Part shown: positions 45,200 to 55,871 of the stretch, piece by piece | How positions within the stretch are numbered: the stretch's first letter is position 1 | Layout: each line of letters opens with the position of its first letter | Source of the DNA: Siphonodentalium dalli | Taxonomy: Eukaryota > Mollusca > Scaphopoda > Gadilida > Siphonodentaliidae | Assembly (NCBI GenBank): GCA_032622095.1 | Contig: CP136062.1 | Location: 40,672,918 to 40,736,917 of the forward strand | Direction of reading: 5' to 3' | Length of the DNA: 64,000 bases | Position numbers and translations under genes: made by a program | Notes under the pieces: generated by a model | What the model was told of the DNA's origin: nothing | The model's input: only the letters and a program-made list of their open reading frames with translations | The model's database searches: none

Positions 45200-47961
45200 C
45201 CGTAAGTGTTCGCGCTACCGGGGGACATTAAGTGTTCGCGCTACCGGGGGACATTAAGTGTTCGCGCTACCGGGGGACATTAAGTGTTCGCGCTGCCGGG
45301 GGACTTTAAGTGTTCGCGCTGCCGGTGGACATTAAGTGCATGCGCTACCGGGGGACATTAAGTGTTCGCGCTACCGGGGGACATTAAGTGTTCGCGCTAC
45401 CGGGGGACATTAAGTGTTCGCGCTACCGGGGGACATTAAGTGTTCGCGCTACCGGGGGACATTAAGTGTTCGCGCTACCGGGGGACATTAATTGTTCGCG
45501 CTACCGGGGGACTTTAAGTGTTCGCGCTACCGGGGACCGTAAGTGTTCGCGCTACCGGGGGACTTTAAGTGTTCGCGCTGCCGGTGGACATTAAGTGCAT
45601 GCGCTACCGGGGACCGTAAGTGTTCGCGCTGCCGGGGGACATTAAGTGTTCGCGCTACCGGGGGACATTAAGTGTTCGCGCTACCGGGGGGACATTAAGT
45701 GTTCGCGCTACCGGGGGACATTAAGTGTTCGCGCTACCGGGGGGACATTAAGTGTTCGCGCTGCCGGGGGACTTTAAGTGTTCGCGCTGCCGGGGGACAT
45801 TAAGTGTTCGCGCTGCCGGGGGACATTAAGTGTTCGCGCTGCCGGGGGACATTAAGTGTTCGCGCTGCCGGGGGACATTAAGTGTTCGCGCTGCCGGGGG
45901 ACATTAAGTGTTCGCGCTACCGGGGGGACATTAAGTGTTCGCGCTGCCGGGGGACTTTAAGTGTTCGCGCTGCCGGGGGGACATTAAGTGTTCGCGCTAC
46001 CGGGGGACATTAAGTGTTCGCGCTACCGGGGGGACATTAAGTGTTCGCGCTGCCGGGGGACTTTAAGTGTTCGCGCTGCCGGGGGACATTAAGTGTTCGC
46101 GCTGCCGGGGGGACATTAAGTGTTCGCGCTGCCGGGGGTCATTAAGTGTTCGCGCTGCCGGGGGACATTAAGTGTTCGCGCTGCCGGGGGGACATTAAGT
46201 GTTCGCGCTGCCGGGGACCGTAAGTGTTCGCGCTGCCGGGGACCGTAAGTGTTCGCGCTACCGGGGGACATTAAGTGTTCGCGCTACCGGGGGACATTAA
46301 GTGTTCGCGCTACCGGGGGACATTAAGTGTTCGCGCTGCCGGGGGACTTTAAGTGTTCGCGCTACCGGGGGACATTAAGTGTTCGCGCTACCGGGGGACA
46401 TTAAGTGTTCGCGCTGCCGGGGGACTTTAAGTGTTCGCGCTGCCGGTGGACATTAAGTGCATGCGCTACCGGGGGACATTAAGTGTTCGCGCTGCCGGGG
46501 GACATTAAGTGTTCGCGCTACCGGGGGACATTAAGTGTTCGCGCTGCCGGTGGACATTAAGTGCATTCGCTACCGGGGGACCGTAAGTGTTCGCGCTACC
46601 GGGGGACATTAAGTGTTCGCGCTACCGGGGGACATTAAGTGTTCGCGCTACCGGGGGACATTAAGTGTTCGCGCTGCCGGGGGACTTTAAGTGTTCGCGC
46701 TGCCGGTGGACATTAAGTGCATGCGCTACCGGGGGACATTAAGTGTTCGCGCTACCGGGGGACATTAAGTGTTCGCGCTACCGGGGGACATTAAGTGTTC
46801 GCGCTACCGGGGGACATTAAGTGTTCGCGCTACCGGGGGACATTAAGTGTTCGCGCTACCGGGGGACATTAATTGTTCGCGCTACCGGGGGACTTTAAGT
46901 GTTCGCGCTACCGGGGACCGTAAGTGTTCGCGCTACCGGGGGACTTTAAGTGTTCGCGCTGCCGGTGGACATTAAGTGCATGCGCTACCGGGGACCGTAA
47001 GTGTTCGCGCTGCCGGGGGACATTAAGTGTTCGCGCTACCGGGGGACATTAAGTGTTCGCGCTACCGGGGGGACATTAAGTGTTCGCGCTACCGGGGGAC
47101 ATTAAGTGTTCGCGCTACCGGGGGGACATTAAGTGTTCGCGCTGCCGGGGGACTTTAAGTGTTCGCGCTGCCGGGGGACATTAAGTGTTCGCGCTGCCGG
47201 GGGACATTAAGTGTTCGCGCTGCCGGGGGACATTAAGTGTTCGCGCTGCCGGGGGACATTAAGTGTTCGCGCTGCCGGGGGACATTAAGTGTTCGCGCTA
47301 CCGGGGGGACATTAAGTGTTCGCGCTGCCGGGGGACTTTAAGTGTTCGCGCTGCCGGGGGGACATTAAGTGTTCGCGCTACCGGGGGACATTAAGTGTTC
47401 GCGCTACCGGGGGGACATTAAGTGTTCGCGCTGCCGGGGGACTTTAAGTGTTCGCGCTGCCGGGGGACATTAAGTGTTCGCGCTGCCGGGGGGACATTAA
47501 GTGTTCGCGCTGCCGGGGGTCATTAAGTGTTCGCGCTGCCGGGGGACATTAAGTGTTCGCGCTGCCGGGGGGACATTAAGTGTTCGCGCTGCCGGGGACC
47601 GTAAGTGTTCGCGCTGCCGGGGACCGTAAGTGTTCGCGCTACCGGGGGACATTAAGTGTTCGCGCTACCGGGGGACATTAAGTGTTCGCGCTACCGGGGG
47701 ACATTAAGTGTTCGCGCTGCCGGGGGACTTTAAGTGTTCGCGCTACCGGGGGACATTAAGTGTTCGCGCTACCGGGGGACATTAAGTGTTCGCGCTGCCG
47801 GGGGACTTTAAGTGTTCGCGCTGCCGGTGGACATTAAGTGCATGCGCTACCGGGGGACATTAAGTGTTCGCGCTGCCGGGGGACATTAAGTGTTCGCGCT
47901 ACCGGGGGACATTAAGTGTTCGCGCTGCCGGTGGACATTAAGTGCATTCGCTACCGGGGGA
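45200..47961. repeat. About 1,381-bp higher-order duplication inside Sat26
   Basis: Rare monomers with GCCGGTGGAC followed by GTGCATGCGC occur at 45321, 45580 and 46442 and again at 46702, 46961 and 47823, all offset by 1,381 bp. The GTGCATTCGC variant recurs with the same offset (about 46557 and 47938). The unit is 53 monomers. The copies stop matching just after the second GTGCATTCGC monomer. A further, partly rearranged relative lies at about 48.8-50.4 kb. Boundaries are approximate. Confidence 0.8.
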
Positions 47962-50789
47962 CATTAAGTGTTCGCGCTACCGGGGGACATTAAGTGTTCG
48001 CGCTACCGGGGGACATTAAGTGTTCGCGCTACCGGGGGACATTAAGTGTTCGCGCTGCCGGTGGACATTAAGTGCATGCGCTACCGGGGGACATTAAGTG
48101 TTCGCGCTACCGGGGGACATTAAGTGTTCGCGCTACCGGGGGACATTAAGTGTTCGCGCTGCCGGGGGACATTAAGTGTTCGCGCTACCGGGGGACATTA
48201 AGTGTTCGCGCTACCGGGGGACATTAAGTGTTCGCGCTGCCGGGGGACTTTAAGTGTTCGCGCTGCCGGTGGACATTAAGGGCATGCGCTACCGGGGGAC
48301 ATTAAGTGTTCGCGCTGCCGGGGGACATTAAGTGTTCGCGCTACCGGGGGACATTAAGTGTTCGCGCTGCCGGTGGACATTAAGTGCATGCGCTACCGGG
48401 GGACATTAAGTGTTCGCGCTACCGGGGGACATTAAGTGTTCGCGCTACCGGGGGACATTAAGTGTTCGCGCTACCGGGGGACATTAAGTGTTCGCGCTAC
48501 CGGGGGACATTAAGTGTTCGCCCTGCCGGGGGATATTAAGTGTTCGCGCTACCGGGGGACTTTAAGTGTTCGCGCTGCCGGTGGACATTAAGTGCATGCG
48601 CTACCGGGGGACATTAAGTGTTCGCGCTACCGGGGGACATTAAGTGTTCGCGCTACCGGGGGACATTAAGTGTTCGCGCTACCGGGGGACATTAAGTGTT
48701 CGCGCTACCGGGGGACATTAAGTGTTCGCCCTGCCGGGGGATATTAAGTGTTCGCGCTACCGGGGGACTTTAAGTGTTCGCGCTACCGGGGGACTTTAAG
48801 TGTTCGCGCTACCGGGGACCGTAAGTGTTCGCGCTACCGGGGGACTTTAAGTGTTCGCGCTGCCGGTGGACATTAAGTGCATGCGCTACCGGGGACCGTA
48901 AGTGTTCGCGCTACCGGGGGACATTAAGTGTTCGCGCTACCGGGGGACATTAAGTGTTCGCGCTACCGGGGGACATTAAGTGTTCGCGCTACCGGGGGGA
49001 CATTAAGTGTTCGCGCTGCCGGGGGACTTTAAGTGTTCGCGCTGCCGGGGGACATTAAGTGTTCGCGCTGCCGGGGGACATTAAGTGTTCGCGCTGCCGG
49101 GGGACATTAAGTGTTCGCGCTGCCGGGGGACATTAAGTGTTCGCGCTGCCGGGGGACATTAAGTGTTCGCGCTACCGGGGGGACATTAAGTGTTCGCGCT
49201 GCCGGGGGACTTTAAGTGTTCGCGCTGCCGGGGGGACATTAAGTGTTCGCGCTACCGGGGGACATTAAGTGTTCGCGCTACCGGGGGGACACTAAGTGTT
49301 CGCGCTGCCGGGGGACTTTAAGTGTTCGCGCTGCCGGGGGACATTAAGTGTTCGCGCTGCCGGGGGGACATTAAGTGTTCGCGCTGCCGGGGGGACATTA
49401 AGTGTTCGCGCTGCCGGGGGACATTAAGTGTTCGCGCTGCCGGGGGGACATTAAGTGTTCGCGCTGCCGGGGACCGTAAGTGTTCGCGCTGCCGGGGAGC
49501 GTAAGTGTTCGCGCTACCGGGGGACATTAAGGGTTCGCGCTACCGGGGGACATTAAGTGTTCGCGCTACCGGGGGACATTAAGTGTTCGCGCTGCCGGGG
49601 GACTTTAAGTGTTCGCGCTGCCGGTGGACATTAAGTGCATGCGCTACCGGGGGACATTAAGTGTTCGCGCTACCGGGGGACATTAAGTGTTCGCGCTACC
49701 GGGGGACATTAAGTGTTCGCGCTACCGGGGGACATTAAGTGTTCGCGCTACCGGGGGACATTAAGTGTTCGCGCTACCGGGGGACTTTAAGTGTTCGCGC
49801 TACCGGGGACCGTAAGTGTTCGCGCTACCGGGGGACTTTAAGTGTTCGCGCTGCCGGTGGACATTAAGTGCATGCGCTACCGGGGACCGTAAGTGTTCGC
49901 GCTGCCGGGGGACATTAAGTGTTCGCGCTACCGGGGGACATTAAGTGTTCGCGCTACCGGGGGACATTAAGTGTTCGCGCTACCGGGGGACATTAAGTGT
50001 TCGCGCTACCGGGGGGACATTAAGTGTTCGCGCTGCCGGGGGACTTTAAGTGTTCGCGCTGCCGGGGGACATTAAGTGTTCGCGCTGCCGGGGGACATTA
50101 AGTGTTCGCGCTGCCGGGGGACATTAAGTGTTCGCGCTGCCGGGGGACATTAAGTGTTCGCGCTGCCGGGGGACATTAAGTGTTCGCGCTACCGGGGGGA
50201 CATTAAGTGTTCGCGCTGCCGGGGGACTTTAAGTGTTCGCGCTGCCGGGGGGACATTAAGTGTTCGCGCTACCGGGGGACATTAAGTGTTCGCGCTACCG
50301 GGGGGACATTAAGTGTTCGCGCTGCCGGGGGACTTTAAGTGTTCGCGCTGCCGGGGGACATTAAGTGTTCGCGCTACCGGGGGGACATTAAGTGTTCGCG
50401 CTGCCGGGGGACTTTAAGTGTTCGCGCTACCGGGGGACTTTAAGTGTTCGCGCTGCCGGGGGGACATTAAGTGCACGCGCTACCGGGGGGACATTAAGTA
50501 TTAGCGCTGCCGGGGGACATTAAGTGTTCGCGCTCCGGGGGACATTAAGTGTTCGCCCTGCCGTGTGACATTAAGTGTTCGCGCTGCGCTGCTTACGTCT
50601 CATCTTGTGGGAAGTTTCTAAATATAGTCTCAAATTAACTTGTTTAGCTTTCCCTTCATTTCAGTTTCTCTATGCCCTAATTTACAGAAGGTAAATTGCA
50701 AAATCGAGGTGACTGATGTGTGAACATCACCAACTTCAACCGGAGAACTTCAATCTGATCCTAGGTCTCCCATAGCATTTGATGCATAA

Positions 50790-50881
50790 GCAGAAGGAGG
50801 TCCACAGAGGGTGAATATTGTGACGCTAGTCCGCTGTCTGGGATAGCGTCACTCATTCACCTTATGTGGACCTCATTCTGC
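50790..50881. mobile_element. Foldback / MITE-like hairpin element, copy A
   Basis: The 39-base left arm (50790-50828) begins GCAGAAGGAGGTCCAC and ends GTGACGCTA. The right arm (50844-50881) is its imperfect reverse complement, ending GTGGACCTCATTCTGC. A 15-base loop separates them, and about 33 arm positions pair. The same terminal and arm sequences occur in the elements at 56381-56604, so this is a dispersed family rather than a chance hairpin. There is no coding capacity, and I cannot identify target-site duplications or the superfamily. Confidence 0.7.
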
Positions 50882-51560
50882 ATAAAGTCAGACACACTAT
50901 ATCCAGACTTGATCACAAAATGATAACTGTATTACCAACGCTCAAGAAAAACGTCCGTGCATTGCTGAGAAAAGAATGGCCCAACGATTTTCTTAAAATT
51001 GTCTTGTCAAGGGCAAACACAGATGGGGAAGGTTAGGGTCACGCGAGATCACGATGTGTTCAGCTCACGCACGGTGGGACGAAATAGCGCACATAAAGTG
51101 GGGTGATTTCTCCGATAAATCACAACATGTACCCATCGGCCACAGACATACTAACCAACTAACCAACTAACATATTTCCCTCGGCACATGACTCGTTATC
51201 ATATTGCCCGGATTACATGCATCATGCACAATCCGCGCTTATTTAATCTGACACGATCGGAGACGAGTATCATTTTTTACTCGTCTGTGACAAATATAAA
51301 TGTCTACGTGAGCGCTATATCCCAAAATAATACTGGGAAAATCGTAACGTTTCATGGGCTCTTGTCAATAGAAAATATTTGTCGTTTGAAACATGTCTGT
51401 ATTTAAAAAACAATGCCTTTAGAGAAGTCTCTTAATTGCAATTAATTGTATACCTTGTGGAAGGCAGCTGAATTAGCTTATTGCATGGTCAAAAAATCAA
51501 ACTGATAGTCGAAAGGACATTGAAAACAGATGAAGAATATCTATATCTATATTTGCGAAT

Positions 51561-51587
51561 GTCTGTCTGTCTGTCTGTCTGTCTGTG
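51561..51587. repeat. (TCTG)n microsatellite 1, copy 1
   Basis: There are about six and a half perfect units of a GTCT/TCTG tetranucleotide, followed by GTGTTCTATAGAAATTCAC. The second spacer copy has one extra unit. The same combination of microsatellite plus TTCTATA plus AAATTCAC recurs 1.3 kb downstream, so it belongs to the larger repeated structure. Confidence 0.95.
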
Positions 51588-51589
51588 TT

Positions 51590-53300
51590 CTATAGAAATT
51601 CACAGGGGACCATCTAGATGATGCCAAATGGGTCTACTATGAGTAGCTTTTTACGAGAAAGATAATGGTCGGGGTTAGAATTTTCTAAAGTGACGCCGTT
51701 GTTGTCAGGGGCAGAAAAGGGGGAGGGGCAGAACAATATTTGTCGCCGATTGCCACAAAACTTATATATAATCATCCCCATAATATGAGGAATCTAATGG
51801 CGTGGTTTAAATATGGCAAAAGTCGCGCCGTTCGCGTCAGGGGTGCCCGGAAGGAGGGGGGGGGGGCAGATTTATTTTCTGTCGCCGATTGCCACGAAAC
51901 TTACATATAATCATCCCCATGATATGAAGAATCCAACGGTGTGGTTTAAATAGGTCAAAAGTGGCGTCGTTTGAGTCCGGGGTGAACGGAAGGGGAGAGG
52001 GGCACCAAAATTGATAAATCTAATTTTAGCGCCGATTTCCACCAAATTGATATATATTCTTCTTCATGATACAAAGAATCTAATTGTGCGAATTAACAAC
52101 GCCAAATTGTAGTTTTTGGATGAGAGATTGGGAGGGGGTGGGCACTAAATTTGATAATAAGTCGCCGATTGCCACCACACTTATACATCCCCATGGTATG
52201 AGGAGTCTAATGGTGTGGCTTTTATCTGTTAAATGTGGCCTCATTCGAGTCAGGGTTGCATTGAAAGGGACACCAACATTGATGCACAATTTTTTTAGCG
52301 CCAATTTCCACCAAATTGATACACGTTCTTATCCATGATACGAGGAATCTAATCGTGATTTAAATACGCCATAGTGGTGCTGTTTGGGTGAGAGATGGAG
52401 AGGGGAGGGATTGGCACCAAATTTGATAACAAAATTGTTTAGTCGGCGATTATCAACAAACTTATAAACAATCATCTCCATGATATCAGGAGTGTAATAG
52501 TGTGGTTTAAGGATGTCACAAGTGGGGCCATTCGAGTCAGTGGTATATAGAGATGAGAGGGACACAACAAATTATATCTATATGTTTAGTGCCGTGATAC
52601 GAGGAATCTTATCGTGTGGTTTAGATACACCAAATTGGTGCCCTATGGGTGAGAGATATGGGGACCTTAAATTTGATACGAATTTGTGTACTCGCCAATT
52701 TTCACCAATTTCATATATATGCATCTCTAATCTCTAATGAGTCTTAGTGTGTGCAGCTTGAGTCCGAAATAGGGACGGGAGGGTCACCAAAACTGATACA
52801 AAATATTTTTAGTACCAATTACCATCAAATTCATACACGTTCTTCTCAAATGATACAAGAAATAAAATCGTGCTGTCTGTCGGTCTTTTTGTCTGTCTGT
52901 GTGCGTTCTATATATAAATTCACGCGGTACAATCGAGATGGCACCAAGGCGTTCTAAGAGGGGTAACTTTTTACAAGGAAGATAATGGTGCCGGTTAACA
53001 TTTTCTAAAATGACGCTGTTGGTGGGAGGGGAAATTTAAAACATATGGTGAAATAGTTTTGTCGCTGATTTCCACCAAACGAATACATAATCACCTTCGC
53101 AATATTGCGTTGTTCGAGTCAGCGTTGCATCAACAATTGATTTAATAAACCAAATTCCACCAAATTCATACACGTTTTTCTCTAATGATATACCATGAAT
53201 TAAATCACATTTGGTGTCGTTTGCGTCACGGATGGCGAGCGGATATGCACTATCATTGATAAGATTGCTATTCGCCGATATCCACATATAAGTTATATAC
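51590..53300. repeat. Degenerate tandem repeat, about 140-bp period, copy 1
   Basis: A landmark of the form GTCGCCGATTGCCAC with CAAA(C/T)TTATA downstream recurs in diverged form near 51742, 51881, 52029, 52161, 52298, 52442, 52692, 52812, 53061 and 53271, mostly 120-150 bp apart. Units also share ATCATCCCCATGATATGAGGAATCTAATGG-like and GTTTGAGTCAGGGGTG-like segments. A more conserved header after each TCTG microsatellite (51585-51715 and 52901-53035) is repeated at about 1.31 kb. The apparent reading frames at 52084-52338, 52080-52304 and 52513-52737 lie within these units and are not genes. The core of a nonautonomous transposon is a reasonable guess. Confidence 0.75.
52873..52903. repeat. 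(TCTG)n microsatellite 2, interrupted, copy 1
   Basis: CTGTCTGT, a CGGTCTTTTT interruption and GTCTGTCTGTGTG precede a TTCTATATATAAATTCACG header homologous to the one after microsatellite 1. The repeat is degenerate and shows no length change between the two spacer copies, unlike microsatellite 1. Confidence 0.85.
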
Positions 53301-54305
53301 AGTCACCAGGCCATCTCCATATCATTTTAAGTAGTTGGGCGTTCACATTTCACAATCCCGACATTATGGTGACCCACATAAGTCACTTGAACAATTATAT
53401 CTTCTTAACAGTCATATTTATATGGGAATGGCAATTAAGACATTCACACAATGAGCTAGCAAAAAGAGATAACTAGAAGAAGAATTAAACGTATATTTAT
53501 CATTCTATTGAAGAGATACATATATTCGTGCAAACTGAGAGACCTCGAACCGTCAGAGGATTGCATATATATAATACAAAAAATTTAATCTGTTCCATTC
53601 AATACAGTTTCCACAAAAAGTTACAATTTGTCAAGAGATATGGAAGGCCTGTTCAAAAATAGTGGTCACAGTGTGCAGTCAAATATAGTTTCTTCTGATA
53701 TACAAGAAAATGCAGTTAGTAGCACAAGACTTTTCAGGATCCTACCAATTCTGACATCTGACAAGGGTTTTAGAACAGACTCATCGACTGACATAAACAA
53801 TTCAAAATCTCGCTCTGTGCCTGGAACATGTAGCTGATATATATGCGCAGCAACATTTCGTTTAAACTAAGAATATTTAGCCAATATATAGCACCATGAA
53901 CAGAGGAGCACCTGGAAATTTCTTTGAAACATCTGTATCGTCATGGAGATATGATAGCCATGTGTCCTCGATATCTTAGTCCAACGCACTATATTGATTG
54001 ATACATCTCAATATGTAAAACCCAATTATCATCTTTTATCGAACTAATGTGTTTATGATGTTCATGTATCATATTATAACGTCTAATGTATACGCAGTTG
54101 TATATAAATAAATACTTCATTATTGGTGGAACGGATTAATCGCGATAAACAGAATGACAATTGACAAGGTGAGCCACTACTTATATGCCATGACTGTAAT
54201 AATCATGTTTTGTGATGCTATTTGAATATACAATTTATGAGAAAACGTATTACACTTTAAGCAAGAGCATTCTCTATTCCCAACAAATATCCACAGCATA
54301 CATTA
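53301..54305. other. AT-rich stretch without recognised features, copy 1
   Basis: I see no gene or RNA here. A 69-codon frame at 53628-53837 opens with TTG, with its first ATG at 53640. It is kept open in the second copy (62638-62847) with one amino-acid change and one silent change, but it matches nothing I know and has no plausible context. A TATATAAATAAATA run lies near 54101. Confidence 0.6.
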
Positions 54306-54334
54306 ACCTGGGCAACGCCGGGTAACCCTGCTAG
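54306..54334 (+). mobile_element. Helitron-like 3' terminus, copy 1
   Basis: A short hairpin, ACCTGGGC then AAC then GCCGGGT (54306-54323, one bulge and one G-T pair), is followed by AACCCTG and then CTAG with a T next to it (54331-54335). A GC-rich hairpin a few bases before CTRR with insertion next to T is the known 3' signature of Helitron transposons. The element would extend to the left and could include the degenerate repeat and TCTG microsatellites, a structure known from nonautonomous Helitron/Helentron relatives. I could not place a 5' TC end, and no Rep/helicase is encoded. Confidence 0.45.
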
Positions 54335-54335
54335 T

Positions 54336-55428
54336 AACTTATATACACACACGATTTTTAAAAGAACAAAAAAAAGGAACAAAGAAAAACAAACAACAAG
54401 TTTGTAGGGAGGGGTCCCATATTCATTGTGTACATATTGTATATAATATATTGTATATGTGTTATGCATGTTACACATTAATTTGTGTCTTTGCAATAAA
54501 GCATTCACTTTGTCATTTATCCGAAATAGCTCGACATCGCATTGCGGCTAATTGCGGGTTAATGAACTATGCGCCTTACCGGTCGATTCACCGGGGACCA
54601 ACATAATAATTATTATGATCTGGTCACCAGGGGCCAACATTCGAGGTACCACATATGATATAATTTGAGATATAAAGTACCAAAGCGAAAGGTTAGAATC
54701 ATGATACCGAAAGTACCAGACTGAACAGATGAACGATTGCATTCACAATCAACCACGCTGTGTGATCATAGAAACAGTCTAGCAAACTGATGATATATCA
54801 CCGAGAGGGACGGGAGATAACTCGGAGTCAAAGGTTAGCGCCTTTGAGATATTGTTGATGTTATTAAGTAGATAAGAATCTATGAGTGTTGGAGATGCCA
54901 ATGTACTCTAAACAAGAAAACCATAGTCAGAAATGGTAACTCGCTCAAGATCATATATTATATACCCATGATTGTAATTATAAAATCTTTTTCTTTTCTG
55001 TTATTTGTAATTGACATAGCTTATCACAAACCAAAATTCAACATTATTTACATAATGTAAACGTCATTAAACGAAATTGAAATTCTCAACTACACCTTTT
55101 ACCGGGCTCGGCCTCTGGGTCGCACTACAACTTTTAATGTGTCTCAATAATTAACAATGTATAGAATAGAAGCCCCATGCGCAATGGCAGCGCCCAGGCG
55201 AAACAAGAATTTGTACATTAATATGCACGCGGCGCGCGTAATAAAATTGAGTTAATTATATATAGTCGATATTTATTTAGTTATCGGTTGTTAATGAATT
55301 TAGTTAATTTCCCACCGTAGACCCGTGAAAGAGTATATGTTTTTATTGGGTTACCATTTCCATCACGGTCTTTTAACTAAATATTTTAGTAACAATATAT
55401 TTAGACCAATGTAATGGCTTCTCTCTGA
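54336..55428. other. AT-rich non-genic stretch
   Basis: No gene is recognised. Low-complexity TATTGTATA repeats lie around 54430-54465. The segment 54865-54906 (TAAGTAGATAAGAATC and following) is about 85% identical to 55497-55538, showing a short dispersed repeat. The minus-strand frame 54257-54508 crosses the Helitron-like end and is treated as chance. Confidence 0.6.
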
Positions 55429-55502
55429 ACCACGTGGTAGTTTTCAACCAATGAGATTGGTGTGTCTCTCCTTGCCGCTGATCATGAATAATGGCGGTAA
55501 GT
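55406..55502 (+). promoter_or_regulatory. Promoter-like cluster with ATG and splice-donor-like end (weak)
   Basis: CCAAT occurs at 55406 and 55448 and ATTGG at 55456, with a perfect 10-base palindrome ACCACGTGGT (an E-box core) at 55429-55438. Downstream is a pyrimidine-rich GTGTCTCTCCTTGCC and then ATGGCG directly followed by GTAAGT (55491-55502), which resembles a very short first coding exon with a donor site. Against this, the bases from 55497 belong to a repeat also present at 54865, and no downstream exon is convincing. Confidence 0.2.
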
Positions 55503-55798
55503 AGATAATAATTTACGGGTGTTGGAGAGGCCAATGGAACGTATCAACCATGCTATATCATAAAATAAGGTCAAATGAGCTTTAAGGAATATAAAATTGC
55601 ACAAGATATATGAATATTTTGCGGTTTTGGTTTCTTAGATAATTCTGTTTCAAATAAGATGAATATCAACGTTTTGTTGAAGCTGGTGTTACCATAATTC
55701 ACAATCGAAACGGGTAGATGGACACACGCATTGTAATGGTCTGGAGCTAGTCTGGGTGTTTACTTTTGTGGATTAGCAAGACATGTGAGCATAAGCTG

Positions 55799-55871
55799 TT
55801 ATTTTGATAGTGCCGACATTGCGGCCTCTATAGCCCAATTGGGTACTCGGGGTGAAGTCCTATCAAAATAA
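55799..55871. repeat. Short inverted repeat with 12-bp perfect arms
   Basis: TTATTTTGATAG at 55799-55810 is exactly reverse-complemented by CTATCAAAATAA at 55860-55871. The interior contains the palindrome CCCAATTGGG. The size and structure would fit a tiny MITE or a transcript hairpin. A Pol III A-box-like string TAGCCCAATTGG lies inside, but no B box follows. Confidence 0.55.

Larger units (their letters stand above)
42376..50590. repeat. Sat26 satellite array 1 (about 8.2 kb)
   Basis: The monomer is 26 bp, with the plus-strand form GTTCGCGCTGCCGGGGG followed by ACATTAAGT. The main variants are GCTACC versus GCTGCC, ACTTTAAGT, a 25-bp GGGGACCGTAAGT form, a 27-bp six-G form, and GTGCATGCGC in place of GTGTTCGCGC. 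About 316 monomers are present. Each monomer carries three or four CpG sites, including HhaI-type GCGC and usually HpaII-type CCGG, in sharp contrast to Sat25. The right end degenerates through CTCCGGGGG and CCGTGTGAC variants before the AT-rich spacer. No coding capacity is supported. Confidence 0.97.

Noticed and set aside
49318-49527. Overlapping frames on both strands in Sat26
   Set aside because: Both are translations of the same satellite, where the length variants delay the TAA of the monomer. No protein features.
42376-50590. G-quadruplex array from GGGGG runs
   Set aside because: There is only one long G-run per 26 bp, so loops of about 20 bases would be needed. Possible but not supported as a stable structure from sequence alone.
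53108-53130. GTTCGAGTCA strings resembling a tRNA B box
   Set aside because: They are variants of a motif in the degenerate repeat units (GTTTGAGTCAGG, ATTCGAGTCAGG) and have no A box at tRNA spacing.
53628-53837. 69-codon frame conserved at 62638-62847
   Set aside because: The conservation comes from the segmental duplication at about 99% identity. The frame opens with TTG, resembles no family I recognise, and has no gene context.
54257-54508. 83-codon minus-strand frame with a hydrophobic stretch
   Set aside because: It runs across the Helitron-like terminus and an A/T-rich low-complexity segment; the hydrophobic residues come from TTT-rich codons.
55826-55850. tRNA-like start with a Pol III A-box-like string
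   Set aside because: No B box, anticodon arm or acceptor closure could be found downstream.
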